The notes beneath the pieces were generated by a model that did no database searches, was not told where the DNA came from, and saw only the letters and a program-made list of their open reading frames with translations. From NCBI GenBank assembly GCA_021846565.1, contig JAJZWS010000020.1, positions 1-48,250 of the forward strand: 48,250 nucleotides of DNA, written 5' to 3'. Of this stretch, positions 1 to 8,242 are shown piece after piece; the first letter of the stretch is position 1; each line of letters opens with the position of its first letter. The DNA comes from Bacillota bacterium. GTDB taxonomy: Bacteria > Bacillota > Sulfobacillia > Sulfobacillales > JAIMBI01. Made by a program: the position numbers and the translations under genes.

Positions 1-111
1 CCCTTGGTTCGTCCCGTGGTCGAGGGCTATCATCAGGAGATCCTGACGGGCAGCGACGTCGCGGACTATCTTGGCGTGCGCTGGAAGCACATTCCCCAGC
101 AGAAAAAGTGA
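1..111 (+). CDS. C-terminal end of an ImmA/IrrE-like protein (partial)
   Basis: The window opens inside a reading frame that runs 36 codons to a TGA at 109-111. The visible tail has a polar helix, then ILTGSDVADYLGVRWKHIP and a basic end. This resembles the C-terminus of ImmA/IrrE-family metallo-endopeptidases or related antitoxins, which often end in a short helix-turn-helix-like segment. The HExxH core would lie upstream, outside the window, so the family call rests on the tail and on the neighbour: ImmA-like genes often precede DUF4411 toxin genes, and a DUF4411 relic follows here. The stop region overlaps an ATG at 111, as in a coupled pair. Confidence 0.45.
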   Translation, partial: PLVRPVVEGYHQEILTGSDVADYLGVRWKHIPQQKK

Positions 112-410
112 TGAGCTCTTGGCCTGAGCGCGCGGGCAGATAAACTTCGTTGTGCCATTGGATGGTCCCGTTCAGCTCGCGGCGTCCGATATCCTGGCCC
201 AGTTTTCCAGACGTGGTGGATGCCAATGCCACAGAAAACAGTGCTGACCCCTTCATGGTGGCGCTGGCGCGGGTTCATGGCTTGATGGCGGTCACTCAGG
301 AGCGGCCCAATTCGGGCCGGCCGCACATACCCGACGTCTGCGGTACGTACCAGATCGCGTGCTGTGACCTTTTGGGGCTGATGCGGCAAGAATCCTTCGC
401 GTTCGGCTAA
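112..410 (+). pseudogene. DUF4411 (PIN-like toxin) relic, truncated and frameshifted
   Basis: The C-terminal half of a DUF4411 protein can be read in two frames. One frame (about 131-205) gives FVVPLDGPVQLAASDILAQF. The frame then shifts by one near 203-208 and continues as FPDVVDANATENSADPFMVA and on to the stop at 410, with the family-like segments VHGLMAVTQE and IPDVC. DUF4411 proteins are usually about 160 residues. Here the first 60 or so residues, with the first acidic PIN motif, are missing, and the ATG at 111 runs into a stop after ten codons. The gene cannot make a full toxin. Its position after an ImmA-like gene fits a decayed TA module. Confidence 0.6.
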
Positions 411-444
411 CGGCCGCCGCGCCGAGGCTAATCGCCTTCGTGGC

Positions 445-1176
445 CTACGGTGGAGATAGTGCTGGCTCGGGACCCAGGCGAGTTGCCGCGAAGTCGGCGC
501 CTTTTGTCCACGCCTGCTCCCAAAACAGCCACTCATAGCGTACGCTGCGCCAGTGCGCACGCGCGGCACGGGCCGCGACCGTCGGGTCCAGTGTGGTCCC
601 CAGCCGATTGGCGAGCGTGGTCATCTCCGCGACCGCCTGGCCGTACTCGTCGCCCGCATACGTGTCGATCCATTCCCGGTACTCGTAGACGCCGGGCTCG
701 CGGGCACGGGGCGCCATGGCGCGAGCCACTTCCTGATACAGCACGTAGCAGGGCAAGAGCGCCGCCACCAGGACGGCCAGCGGTTCGGTCCAGGCGGCGC
801 GCACCAGGTGGTCCTGGTACGCCACGGTCACCGGGCCCGGCACCGTGGCGGCGAGGGTTTCCGCGGATAGGCCCAGCCGCGGTCCCAAATCCTGATGCAG
901 CGCCGCCTCCACGGCGTGCACGGTGTCCGCATGGCGCAGGAACAGCCGCTCATCGCTCCGCACGTCGCTCTTCGCCGCCCCCATGGCCAGCACCCGGGAG
1001 AAGTCCAGGAGATATACGGCGTCCTGCCCAATAAAGTACGTAAAACGGTCGCGCGGCAAGGTGTGGTCCGCCAGTGCCTGCACGAAGGGATGCTGATGCG
1101 CCGCCGCCCAAGGCAGAGCGGCGTGCTGAATCAATTGCTCCGTCCACAAGGCGGGCGGACCATTCGACAGTGCCAA
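445..1176 (-). CDS. tenA: TenA-family aminopyrimidine aminohydrolase (thiaminase II)
   Basis: This 243-residue, all-helical TenA/THI-4 family protein hydrolyses aminopyrimidine breakdown products of thiamine so that the hydroxymethylpyrimidine moiety can be salvaged. The family active-site cysteine is Cys143 in LLPCYVLYQEV. A late glutamate in the stretch EWLFWEQAW matches the conserved C-terminal acid. The start is TTG at 1176: an SD core GGGGAGG (complement of 1185-1191) lies 8 bases upstream, and no better start is in frame. It is the last gene of a thiD-thiE-tenA operon, 24 bases after thiE. Function is well supported by both family and neighbours. Confidence 0.93.
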   Translation of the reverse strand: MALSNGPPALWTEQLIQHAALPWAAAHQHPFVQALADHTLPRDRFTYFIGQDAVYLLDFSRVLAMGAAKSDVRSDERLFLRHADTVHAVEAALHQDLGPRLGLSAETLAATVPGPVTVAYQDHLVRAAWTEPLAVLVAALLPCYVLYQEVARAMAPRAREPGVYEYREWIDTYAGDEYGQAVAEMTTLANRLGTTLDPTVAARAARAHWRSVRYEWLFWEQAWTKGADFAATRLGPEPALSPP

Positions 1177-1200
1177 CAGCCAAGCCTCCCCGTTCTATGA

Positions 1201-1881
1201 TTAATAACGGCCGTGGGAGCCGGCTCCCACGTCAGGGTAAGCCGACCTAGCCGCCAACAGTGCCCGGACGGCGGCTTTGGGGTCGGGGGCGCCGCAGACC
1301 GCCTGGATGACCGCCAAGCCGGCGACGCCGGTATGCCACACGGTGGCGGCGTTGTCAGGGAGTATCCCTCCAATGGCAACGGCCGACGGCGGATTGGGCT
1401 GGTTCTCGAGCCATGTCACCAAGGCGCGGAGACCCGCCGGTGTGAGTGGAGACCCAGCGTCCGGTTTGGAGGGCGTGGCATACACGGGCCCGATGCCCAC
1501 ATAATCCGCCCCGCTCTGATAGGCGACTTCCAGTTCCTGAAGCGTGCCGGCCGACGCACCCAGGATGAAGTCCGGAGCGCCACGACGGGCCTCGGCCAGG
1601 GGGGTGTCGTCCTGGCCTAGGTGCACACCGTCGGCACCCGCCGCCAGCGCCCAATCCACGCGGTCGTTGACAATGCTCACCAATCCGAGCGCGCGCACCC
1701 GCGCAACCGCGCGCTCCGTGTAAGCGAGGCCGTCCGCATCGGTGGCGCCCTTGACCCGCACCTGCACGACCCGGGCCCCGGCTTCAGCAATGTCGCCCAA
1801 AAAGCCGTCGAGGCGGCTTGTCGGGACCCGTCCCGGATCAATAAGGACATGAAGGCCGCGGACGCTCAGTTCTGGTGCCAT
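1201..1881 (-). CDS. thiE: Thiamine-phosphate synthase ThiE
   Basis: The 226-residue product is a TIM-barrel thiamine-phosphate synthase, joining HMP-pyrophosphate and thiazole phosphate to thiamine phosphate. Visible family motifs, in order: QVRVKGATD, VNDRVDWALAAGADGVHLGQ with the adjoining DD, GIGPVYATPSKPDAGSPL and AIGGI. The start is the ATG at 1881 (MAPELSVRG), which overlaps the end of thiD by 16 bases, so translation is probably coupled. The frame stays open upstream inside thiD, but that extension is not ThiE-like. A 20-base perfect palindrome sits within the last codons. Confidence 0.95.
   Translation of the reverse strand: MAPELSVRGLHVLIDPGRVPTSRLDGFLGDIAEAGARVVQVRVKGATDADGLAYTERAVARVRALGLVSIVNDRVDWALAAGADGVHLGQDDTPLAEARRGAPDFILGASAGTLQELEVAYQSGADYVGIGPVYATPSKPDAGSPLTPAGLRALVTWLENQPNPPSAVAIGGILPDNAATVWHTGVAGLAVIQAVCGAPDPKAAVRALLAARSAYPDVGAGSHGRY
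1212..1231. repeat. Perfect 20-base palindrome at the 3' end of thiE
   Basis: CGTGGGAGCCGGCTCCCACG is a perfect inverted repeat inside the last thiE codons, 36 bases before the tenA start. In RNA it would form a very stable stem and could protect the thiDE message or tune tenA translation. No U-tract follows, so it is not a standard terminator. Confidence 0.6.
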
Positions 1882-2720
1882 GGCTTTAGGTCCTTTCCGA
1901 TTTTCCGAGCCTCGTGGTCTTCCGGGCTTTGGACGGGACCAAACGCCCACAGGTGGTTTAGGGGACCATGTCCGCGACCCAGACCGGGCGCATGGCGAAT
2001 CGCCCCGGCTACGTAGCGCTCCGCCAAGTCCACGGCCTCGGGTACGGTCAGCCCCCGGGCCAATCCCACGGCGATGGCACTGGAAAGCGTACACCCGGTG
2101 CCGTGGGTATGGGGCGTGGCGATGCGGGGGTGGCGGTAGTCCTGGGGCTCGGGTCCGGCCAGGTAGTCCACAATCTCGGCTCCCGCGCCGTGGCCGCCCT
2201 TCACCAAGACCCACCGGGGACCGCCCGCCAAGATGTGCTGCCCGGCGCGCACCTGGTCTCCGACCGTCTCCACGGCGAATCCCACCAGCGCGGCGGCTTC
2301 CGGCAAGTTGGGGGTGACGACGGTGGCTAGTGGCAAGAGGTTCCGCCGAAGCTCGGCCACCGCGTCGGTGGCCAACAGCGCGTGACCGCCCTTGGCCTGC
2401 ATCACGGGGTCCACCACCAGCGGACAGCCGGGCAGGTGCCTCTTGAGCGCCTCGGCCACCGCGGCCACCAGAGGGGCGCTTGCGAGCATGCCCACCTTCA
2501 CGGCGTCAACGCCTAGGTCCTGGGCCACTGCTCGAATTTGTTCACTCACCGCCTCGGGAGGCAGTTCCCACACGCCCGACACCCCCTGGGTGTCTTGCGC
2601 GGTCACGGCCGTGACCGCGCTCATGCCAAAGGTGCCCAGTGCCGTAAAGGTTTTGAGGTCAGCCTGGATGCCAGCTCCCCCACCCGAGTCCGACCCGGCC
2701 ACTGTCAGCAGTCTCAGCAT
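1866..2720 (-). CDS. thiD: Hydroxymethylpyrimidine/phosphomethylpyrimidine kinase ThiD
   Basis: A 284-residue ribokinase-fold kinase that phosphorylates HMP twice to HMP-pyrophosphate. Motifs: the N-terminal [36 protein letters not shown] and the anion-hole motif [12 protein letters not shown] near the C-terminus. The start is the ATG at 2720 ([12 protein letters not shown]) with a strong SD AGGAGG just upstream; the longer open frame to 3104 runs antisense to the TA genes and is not homologous. It heads the thiD-thiE-tenA operon. I saw no TPP-riboswitch signature in the 140 bases upstream, so regulation is not evident. Confidence 0.95.
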   Translation of the reverse strand: MLRLLTVAGSDSGGGAGIQADLKTFTALGTFGMSAVTAVTAQDTQGVSGVWELPPEAVSEQIRAVAQDLGVDAVKVGMLASAPLVAAVAEALKRHLPGCPLVVDPVMQAKGGHALLATDAVAELRRNLLPLATVVTPNLPEAAALVGFAVETVGDQVRAGQHILAGGPRWVLVKGGHGAGAEIVDYLAGPEPQDYRHPRIATPHTHGTGCTLSSAIAVGLARGLTVPEAVDLAERYVAGAIRHAPGLGRGHGPLNHLWAFGPVQSPEDHEARKIGKDLKPWHQN

Positions 2721-2856
2721 GCCATCCCTCCTGGTGCCCGGCCGGCGACCGGCCACGCCCGAGTTTAACAAAAAGGGCCCGCCGCAGCGCACCCACTGGC
2801 CCCGTTGCGTGTTGGGACGCGTACGTGATCGTGTACACCAAAGAGTACGGAGGTGT

Positions 2857-3150
2857 TTGAGTGCGGCTAATGTCCTCCCGCGCGTGCGCGAGCAACTGGG
2901 TGACGTGTGGCGGATCCGGGAGTCGGAGGGGGAAGTGGTGGTGACGTCGAACGGCAAGCCCATCGCCCTCATCACTCCAACGTCGGAGAGCTCCCTCGAA
3001 GACGATCTGAGGGCCGTGCGAAGGGCGAGAGCGGTCGCAGCCCTGGAACTGTTGCAGATGGCGTCCGCGAAGAGTGGTGCGGACCAACTGACGGACGAGG
3101 ACATCGACGAAGAGAGTCTGACGGGGCGCCGAGCGCGTAATGGGGCGTAG
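2857..3150 (+). CDS. Phd/YefM-type antitoxin
   Basis: About 97 residues. The core reads [20 protein letters not shown] followed by ALITPT, the classic Phd/YefM fold in which a helix, then a VVVTxxGKPxA strand, ends at a proline. The rest is an acidic helical tail that would wrap the toxin. The start is uncertain. TTG 2857 is the best in-frame choice but sits only one base after the SD-like GGAGGTG (2849-2855); GTG 2884 is an alternative. The last 11 bases overlap the PIN toxin gene, the usual antitoxin-first order. The antitoxin would neutralise the PIN RNase and autoregulate the operon. Confidence 0.8.
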   Translation: MSAANVLPRVREQLGDVWRIRESEGEVVVTSNGKPIALITPTSESSLEDDLRAVRRARAVAALELLQMASAKSGADQLTDEDIDEESLTGRRARNGA

Positions 3151-3595
3151 CGTCGGTCGGGTCCCGGTCCAAGTCGTCTTGGACACCAACGTGTTCATTT
3201 CGGCCCTGCTGAAGCCCTTCAGCAAGGCGGCGGACGTGCTGCGACTGGTGCTCTCGAACCAAGTCCGCCTGCTGTACGACGGCCGGATCTTGACCGAATA
3301 CCGTGAGGTGGCCCTGCGGCCGACGTTCGGATTCGACCCGGACCGAGTCAGGATCCTGTTGGACGTGTTCGCCTACGATGGGCTGTCCGTCGAAACGACC
3401 CCCTTGGCTGCGCCTTTGCCGGCTCCCGATGACAAACCCTTCCTCCAGGTGGCGCTGGCCGGCGGAGCTCACGCCTCCCTGGTGACCGGCCACCTCCGGC
3501 ACTTCCCCCCGGAACTTCGTCAGGGGTGCCTCGGATTAAGTCCGCGAGAATGGGTTGACGGCTGGATGGCGAGCGATTCCTCAGTCACCTTCTAA
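3140..3595 (+). CDS. PIN-domain toxin (COG1569-type putative RNase)
   Basis: The 151-residue product starts at ATG 3140, inside the antitoxin gene. It opens with [19 protein letters not shown], carrying the first PIN acid (D in LDTN). It continues with the middle acid in ILTEYREV and the late acids in [15 protein letters not shown], the arrangement of the COG1569 PIN subfamily. Such proteins are Mg-dependent endoribonucleases held in check by the upstream antitoxin. All four expected acidic positions look present, so the toxin may be active. A frame ending in SVTF completes the domain without truncation. Confidence 0.87.
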   Translation: MGRSVGRVPVQVVLDTNVFISALLKPFSKAADVLRLVLSNQVRLLYDGRILTEYREVALRPTFGFDPDRVRILLDVFAYDGLSVETTPLAAPLPAPDDKPFLQVALAGGAHASLVTGHLRHFPPELRQGCLGLSPREWVDGWMASDSSVTF

Positions 3596-3701
3596 GTACG
3601 ATGGAAGGTGACGAAGTGCCTGCTGGCCCGATCGTCAGCGTTTCGCTGTGATCCGCAAATCGCTACTCCGAGTGGCATTAAATGTCGCGAGGCAGTCTCC
3701 G

Positions 3702-3730
3702 TCGACATTCCGATGACACCATCGTACTAT
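3702..3730 (+). promoter_or_regulatory. Candidate sigma-A promoter for the MFS gene
   Basis: TCGACA (3702-3707) and TACTAT (3725-3730) are separated by 17 bases and match the -35 and -10 consensus at 5/6 and 4/6. They lie in the gap after the PIN toxin, 17 bases before the first in-frame GTG of the MFS gene. The short leader leaves little room for an SD. Confidence 0.45.
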
Positions 3731-3746
3731 CTTTGATGGTGATTAA

Positions 3747-5021
3747 GTGGTATGGTGCCCGGGGGGTGATCCCATCGGACGCCATGGGCCGCCGCTCGAC
3801 TTTGGCCGACTGTGGCTGGGCCAGGGGCTAGCCGCCGCCGGGACTCAGGTGGCCACGCTGGCCCTGCCCCTGACGGCTATTTTGTTTCTGCATGCCTCGG
3901 CCGGCGTCGTGGGGATGCTGAACGCCCTGCAGTGGGCGCCTTTCCTGGTGCTGAGTCTCGTCGTAGGCATCGTCTTGGACCGCCGTCGCCGGCGTCCACT
4001 GCTCATCCTGGGGAACCTGATGCGCGCCGGAGCGCTGGGGGCTATTGTCTACCTGGCTTACACGGGGCACCTCACCGTAGCGTGGCTGCTGGCTCTGGTA
4101 TTTGTGCTGGGATGTGGCGCCGTGGTGTTCGAATTGGCCTTGCCGGCATACGTGCCGGGTTTGGTAGGCACGGGCGATCTCATGGCGGTCAACCAGCGTC
4201 TGCAGTCCGCCGCCACGGGGGCGCAACTGGGAGGACCCATGGCATCGGGGCTGTTGGTGCAAGTGCTGACGGCGCCGCTGACCCTCGGCCTCACTGCGCT
4301 GGGATTTGTCGGGTCGGCCTGGGCGTTCGGGACCATCAGACAGGCGGAAGTGGCGCCCTCCCTGGCCGCCACCCGACCGTGGCGTGAACTCCGTGAGGGG
4401 GTGCGGTTCACGTGGTCTCATCCCTACTTGCGGTCGCTCATTCCCGTGTCGGCGTCTTACAACCTGTTCAACGAGTGGCTGCTGACGGTGTACGTCGTCT
4501 ATGCGGTCCGCGACCTGCACCTGTCGCCCTTCCTGATTGGTGTGACGCTGGCAGCGGGTACGGGCGGCGCGTTTTTGGGCGCAAGGGCTTCTGGGGCAAT
4601 GTCCCAGCGGTTTGGCTTGGGCACGAGCTTTGTCGTGGTCGTCATCGCGGAGTGTGGCGCGGCGCTGATGGTGCCGTTCGCGCCACGGCAGTCACCCTGG
4701 GAACTGCCTCTCTTGCTGGGAGCCTTTGCTCTCATGGATTTCGGCGCCACCCTCTCGGGGGTGATTGCGATGGCCGTGCGTCAAACCGTAACACCCAACG
4801 CCCTATTGGGCCGGATGACCGCGTTCTACCGGATGGTGTCCTACGGAACCATCCCGATCGGGGCCGCGGCGGGAGGGGGGGTCGCCGAATGGCTGGGGCT
4901 GTGGCCGGGTGTGTTCGTCGGCGCGGTCTTGCTGCTGACGACGATTGCGTGGGCTGCGGGGTCGCCGCTGTTGGGGGTGCGGAGCCTTATTGAATTACCC
5001 GCCCCACCCCGCTCGTCCTGA
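3747..5021 (+). CDS. MFS transporter (MFS_3 / EntS-like exporter)
   Basis: About 420 residues with roughly 12 hydrophobic segments. The first is near residues 20-50, and the basic loop DRRRRRPLLI after the second helix is the MFS motif A region. The layout matches the MFS_3 group of drug and siderophore exporters: no large loops, and a central linker REGVRFTWSHPYLRSL, which is typical of that family. The start is uncertain; GTG 3747 is the first available but has no clear SD, and the N-terminus may begin nearer LDFGRLWLGQGL. It stands alone after a TA pair. Substrate unknown. Confidence 0.85.
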   Translation: MVWCPGGDPIGRHGPPLDFGRLWLGQGLAAAGTQVATLALPLTAILFLHASAGVVGMLNALQWAPFLVLSLVVGIVLDRRRRRPLLILGNLMRAGALGAIVYLAYTGHLTVAWLLALVFVLGCGAVVFELALPAYVPGLVGTGDLMAVNQRLQSAATGAQLGGPMASGLLVQVLTAPLTLGLTALGFVGSAWAFGTIRQAEVAPSLAATRPWRELREGVRFTWSHPYLRSLIPVSASYNLFNEWLLTVYVVYAVRDLHLSPFLIGVTLAAGTGGAFLGARASGAMSQRFGLGTSFVVVVIAECGAALMVPFAPRQSPWELPLLLGAFALMDFGATLSGVIAMAVRQTVTPNALLGRMTAFYRMVSYGTIPIGAAAGGGVAEWLGLWPGVFVGAVLLLTTIAWAAGSPLLGVRSLIELPAPPRSS

Positions 5022-5053
5022 GGGATGATAGATCCGGCGTCCCGGGGAAGAAG

Positions 5054-5080
5054 GCGACCGAGCGCCGGGGCGCCGGTCGG
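5054..5080. other. GC-rich hairpin between the MFS and CGNR genes
   Basis: CGACCG and CGGTCG enclose a second inverted pair of CGC/GCG, giving a long GC-rich stem with a small bulge. It lies 33 bases after the MFS stop and about 40 before the next gene. With no U-run it is only a possible terminator or mRNA-stabilising element. Confidence 0.35.
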
Positions 5081-5119
5081 CATCGTACCCGGGTCGCATT
5101 GCAGGAGGGGGTATGCATC

Positions 5120-5725
5120 ATGGCACCTTCAGCCAAGGCGGGAACCGCCGTGACACCGGCCGTGGGCGTGTTGCGGGCTTTCTTGAATACCCGCGAGATG
5201 GCGGAAGGCACCGACCAGCTGGCGTCGTCCGAGGGCTTGCGTGACTGGATGGCGTCTATGGGGTTGGTGGGTTCAGAGCACGAGGTGGCGCCGGGCGACG
5301 GCGAGTGGGTGCGTGCGGTCCGAGAGGCGCTACGGGACGTGTTGGCCGCACACAATGGCGCCGAGGTGCCGCTAGACAGCCTTAGCGTGCTGAATCAGGC
5401 AGCGACCCGCACGCCACTGGTGGCAGGCTTTGACGAAAGCGGGAACCTGGCCATGAGGGCGGCGGCCCTCGGCGCGCCGGGCGCCATCGGTCGCATATGG
5501 AGCGCGGTGCTGACCTCGCAGATGGAGAAGACGTGGCCGCGCCTCAAAGCGTGCCGACGCGATGACTGCCGATGGATCTTTCTGGACCAGTCCAAGAACC
5601 ATTCGGGAACCTGGTGCACATCGGAGGGGTGTGGCGCGCTGATGAAAGCGAGAGCCTACCGGCGGCGGCAGGCAGGCGGGGCGGCAACCGGCTCAAGCGC
5701 CTCGCCGCGGGCCCGAACCGACTGA
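5120..5725 (+). CDS. ABATE/CGNR zinc-finger-type protein
   Basis: A 201-residue protein with an N-terminal helical ABATE-like domain (about residues 10-130) and a C-terminal zinc finger. The metal site is visible as CRRDDCRWIFLDQSKN followed by WCTSEGCGALMKARAYRRR, which gives C-x4-C and C-x4-C pairs and a basic helix. The family usually has CGNR here; this copy reads CGAL, so the signature motif is altered although the cysteines remain. CGNR proteins are thought to be transcription regulators, often of stress or transport genes. ATG 5120 is chosen because AGGAGGGG lies 9 bases before it. It may regulate the preceding MFS exporter, but this is inferred from position only. Confidence 0.8.
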   Translation: MAPSAKAGTAVTPAVGVLRAFLNTREMAEGTDQLASSEGLRDWMASMGLVGSEHEVAPGDGEWVRAVREALRDVLAAHNGAEVPLDSLSVLNQAATRTPLVAGFDESGNLAMRAAALGAPGAIGRIWSAVLTSQMEKTWPRLKACRRDDCRWIFLDQSKNHSGTWCTSEGCGALMKARAYRRRQAGGAATGSSASPRARTD

Positions 5726-5880
5726 GCGCCAGATCGACTCTCAGGGACGGGCTGTGGCCGCGTGTAGCGCATGGCGGCGGCCTCTCGTCGAGGGTGCGCT
5801 GCCTCCAGCGCCCGGATCTGGGCGTGAGCCCGCTTACGAGCGCCAACCCGATGGCACCGCCAGGCCTTCTTTGGCGGCCT

Positions 5881-6009
5881 CTAGCTGTCAAGCGTCGGTG
5901 GCGCGGAGCGGGAGACGCGCCGACAACTGTTCGGCGATTGCTCGGCCGGCTCCGTCGTGGGCTGGCGGACGATCAGCGGCATCAGCGCAGCACTGTCCAA
6001 AAAGGTCAT
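5881..6009 (-). pseudogene. VapC-type PIN toxin relic
   Basis: The ATG at 6009 overlaps the TGA of the antitoxin relic (ATGA), and the frame starts MTFLDSAALMPLIVRQ, a typical PIN beginning with the first acid. After about 16 codons the PIN-like reading moves to another frame (GAGRAIAEQLSARLPLRATDA) and then hits a stop. The rest of the roughly 130-residue domain is missing. The gene is dead, but the operon structure with its partner is still visible. Confidence 0.5.
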
Positions 6010-6306
6010 GGGTCGGTGCGGCGTTCATCCAGCAGCGCGGCGAGGCTGCGACCTTGGGGATCCCTGGGCTGCGGCCGGTCCCGATCCCAAAACGCTGGCG
6101 GTACCGCGCCGCCGCCTCGGGCGGCGTACCCGGCCCGCAGCCGTCGCCCGGTCCGGGCGTCCACCGCGACGTCGCCTTCCAGTCCAGTGAGCGGGGCGAC
6201 GGGCACCCCCGCGCCGTCACACCATCTCGCCACCCAGGACGACCGGCGTCCGGTATGTACTTAAGCGTGCTTTCACTTGGACGACGCTGGCCGTCTCCAC
6301 GGGCAT
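6006..6306 (-). pseudogene. Phd-type antitoxin relic
   Basis: From the ATG at 6306, preceded by GGCGGGG, the frame reads METASVVQVKARLSTY after two residues and then VVLGGEMV, the N-terminal Phd pattern, before a TGA. One base over, the family continues as DGAGVPVAPLTGLEG and ends with RPQPRDPQGRSLAALLDERR, matching the tails of Phd antitoxins paired with VapC. A single frameshift near 6220-6235 separates the halves. It overlaps the PIN relic by four bases. Confidence 0.5.
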
Positions 6307-6583
6307 CCCCGCCGTAACATTACAGTCATGTTGCCGTCGGTCGGTTCGGGGGGCTCGATGCTCCCGGGCGTGTGCCACTCGAGCTTGGTCCCCGATCTTT
6401 GTCCGCTGGAATGGCCGGGTGGTGCGGACCGGGCGCCCAGCACAGCGCGTGCGCCCTTTCGGTTGATCGCCTGCCTGCCATCCGACACAATGCGACCGAG
6501 GCGGCGGTTGGCGTGGGCGCTGCCCGCGATCGGGACCAAACCGTCAAGGGAATGTCGACCTGGACCCGGTATGGAGGGGTGGC
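6307..6583. other. Intergenic stretch with no further gene seen
   Basis: Apart from the small inverted repeat at its left edge I see no coding signal, RNA gene or clear promoter here. Open frames on both strands are GC-driven and lack start signals. Confidence 0.5.
6316..6332. promoter_or_regulatory. Inverted repeat upstream of the Phd relic
   Basis: AACAT-7-ATGTT lies 10 bases upstream of the antitoxin relic start. Position and symmetry suit an old autoregulatory operator. It is short, so chance is possible. Confidence 0.3.
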
Positions 6584-8224
6584 ATGCGGCGACGCCGACG
6601 CTCGCGCCGGTCCCATTGGCGCATCCGACTCAACTGGGGCGAGGTGGGGCTGGCAGCGGTGTGGGTGGCCACCAGCCTCTCAGCCGGCTTTTACTACCGA
6701 CCGTATCGGGATGACTGGGTGTTGCTGGGCCGGGCCGCCACCTGGCCGCACGGCAGTGCGTGGCAGTTTCTCTTGGCCCACGCCCTTTACGGCGACCGTC
6801 CCCTGTCGTTCGTGGCGGACGTCGAGCTGTGGGCCCGCTTCTGGCCCGACGCCACGATTCCCTGGGCCATTCTCATGGCGCTGATGCTGCTGGCCGTGCT
6901 CATGGGCCGGCGGCTGGTGGAACGCGTGACCGGCCACGGCTTTTGGCTGGGGGCGGTCGTCGTGCTGCTGTTTCCGGCGGTGGTCGAGGGGCAGTACTGG
7001 ATCGCTGCGTCGTCAGGCATCGTCTTGAGCCTTTGGCTGCTGGTGCTGGGGGCCTGGGCCGCCTACCGGGCCCTGACCGCTGCCGCCGCCAACCGGGCGT
7101 ATGGCTGGTGGATCGCGTCCGGCGTGGCGTTGCTGCTGGCCGACATGACGTACCCACAGGTGTGGCTGCCGTCGCTCGCGGTGCTGGCCGCGCTCGCGTG
7201 GCGCTGCGGGGCGCCCTGGCTGCGTAGTGTGCTCCCTGGCGCCGCGGCGTTGGGCCTCACCGGTGCCTGGTACGTCCTGCAGCGTGCGGCGCTCCATGCC
7301 AACGGCAAACACGCCGTGCACACCATCGCCCAGTTCCGTCACGAGGCGGCGCAGGTGGACCTCCAGCTGGCCACCCTGTGGCTGCACACCGTGTGGCAAG
7401 CATTTGGGCAGGCGTGGCAGGGGCTCACGGCGATCTCGGGCTTGGGGGAGGGCGGATGGTGGTGGCTCGGCGTCGTCGGGGGCACGCTATTGGTGCTGTG
7501 GGCGGCGGTCGCGCGGCCACGGCAGGAGGGGACCGGGGCCATAGCACCCACCCCGCTCGCGTGGGCAGGCTTCGGCGTGGCGTGGGGGGTGCTGTCGGTG
7601 GTGCCCTGGTATCTCGTCACTCAGGGGTTCGTCTCGGCGCGGACCGCTGCCACCACGGTGGTGGGGGTGGCGTTTCTGGCCGAGGCGGTGGGGCTGCTGG
7701 CCCAGCGAGCCCACCTCCGTGCCGGGCGCGTGGCGGCGGGTGTGCTGGTGGGGGTGATGCTGCTCTTGGGGGCAAGCCTCCGGGCGCAGGATGTTCAGGC
7801 GTACCAGCAAAGCGGCCGCCTCGACGTCTCGTTGATGCTCACGACGCTGGCTGGCCTGCATCAGGAGGGGATAAACGGAGGGGCGCTGGTGTCCTATGTG
7901 GGGCCGTACACCTGGGTGCCCTATCTATATGACTTTGGAACCCCGATTGAGAGCACCGTTCATACGGCATCGGTTTTCCAGGCCGGCCTTGAGGATCTGA
8001 CGGGCGGTCGCGACGCCTTTGTGGTGCAGAACGCCAACTTGGGCCCGCCGGTGCCGCCGGGGGCGGTGGGCATTGTGGTCAACACGGTGCCGCCAGAGGC
8101 CAGCGCGCTCGCGCTGACCCACACGCAACGGGGCCTGGTGATTCAGGTCTCGCTGACGCGGGGCGACCCGCACATCGTCCAGGCGGCGTGGCTTACGGCG
8201 CCCACCGCGTCGGGCGGCGGCTAA
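6584..8224 (+). CDS. Polytopic membrane protein, GT-C glycosyltransferase-like
   Basis: A 546-residue protein with a very basic N-terminus (MRRRRRSRRSHWR), then about 10-11 hydrophobic segments up to residue 400 and a soluble, probably extracytoplasmic C-terminal domain of roughly 140 residues. After the first helix it carries YYRPYRDDWVLL, an acidic pair in the first outer loop, as in GT-C fold glycosyltransferases that use polyprenyl-phosphate sugars. I cannot name the family. ATG 6584 follows a good SD (GGAGGGG, 4 bases before). No cell-wall gene is adjacent; the next gene is convergent. Its function could be sugar transfer to a surface polymer, inferred from architecture only. Confidence 0.75.
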   Translation: MRRRRRSRRSHWRIRLNWGEVGLAAVWVATSLSAGFYYRPYRDDWVLLGRAATWPHGSAWQFLLAHALYGDRPLSFVADVELWARFWPDATIPWAILMALMLLAVLMGRRLVERVTGHGFWLGAVVVLLFPAVVEGQYWIAASSGIVLSLWLLVLGAWAAYRALTAAAANRAYGWWIASGVALLLADMTYPQVWLPSLAVLAALAWRCGAPWLRSVLPGAAALGLTGAWYVLQRAALHANGKHAVHTIAQFRHEAAQVDLQLATLWLHTVWQAFGQAWQGLTAISGLGEGGWWWLGVVGGTLLVLWAAVARPRQEGTGAIAPTPLAWAGFGVAWGVLSVVPWYLVTQGFVSARTAATTVVGVAFLAEAVGLLAQRAHLRAGRVAAGVLVGVMLLLGASLRAQDVQAYQQSGRLDVSLMLTTLAGLHQEGINGGALVSYVGPYTWVPYLYDFGTPIESTVHTASVFQAGLEDLTGGRDAFVVQNANLGPPVPPGAVGIVVNTVPPEASALALTHTQRGLVIQVSLTRGDPHIVQAAWLTAPTASGGG

Positions 8225-8242
8225 CCGCGCGCCCCGCGGAGG

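Noticed and set aside
2721-2860. TPP riboswitch upstream of thiD
   Set aside because: I looked for the CTGAGA and ACCTGA-type signatures on the - strand and found none.
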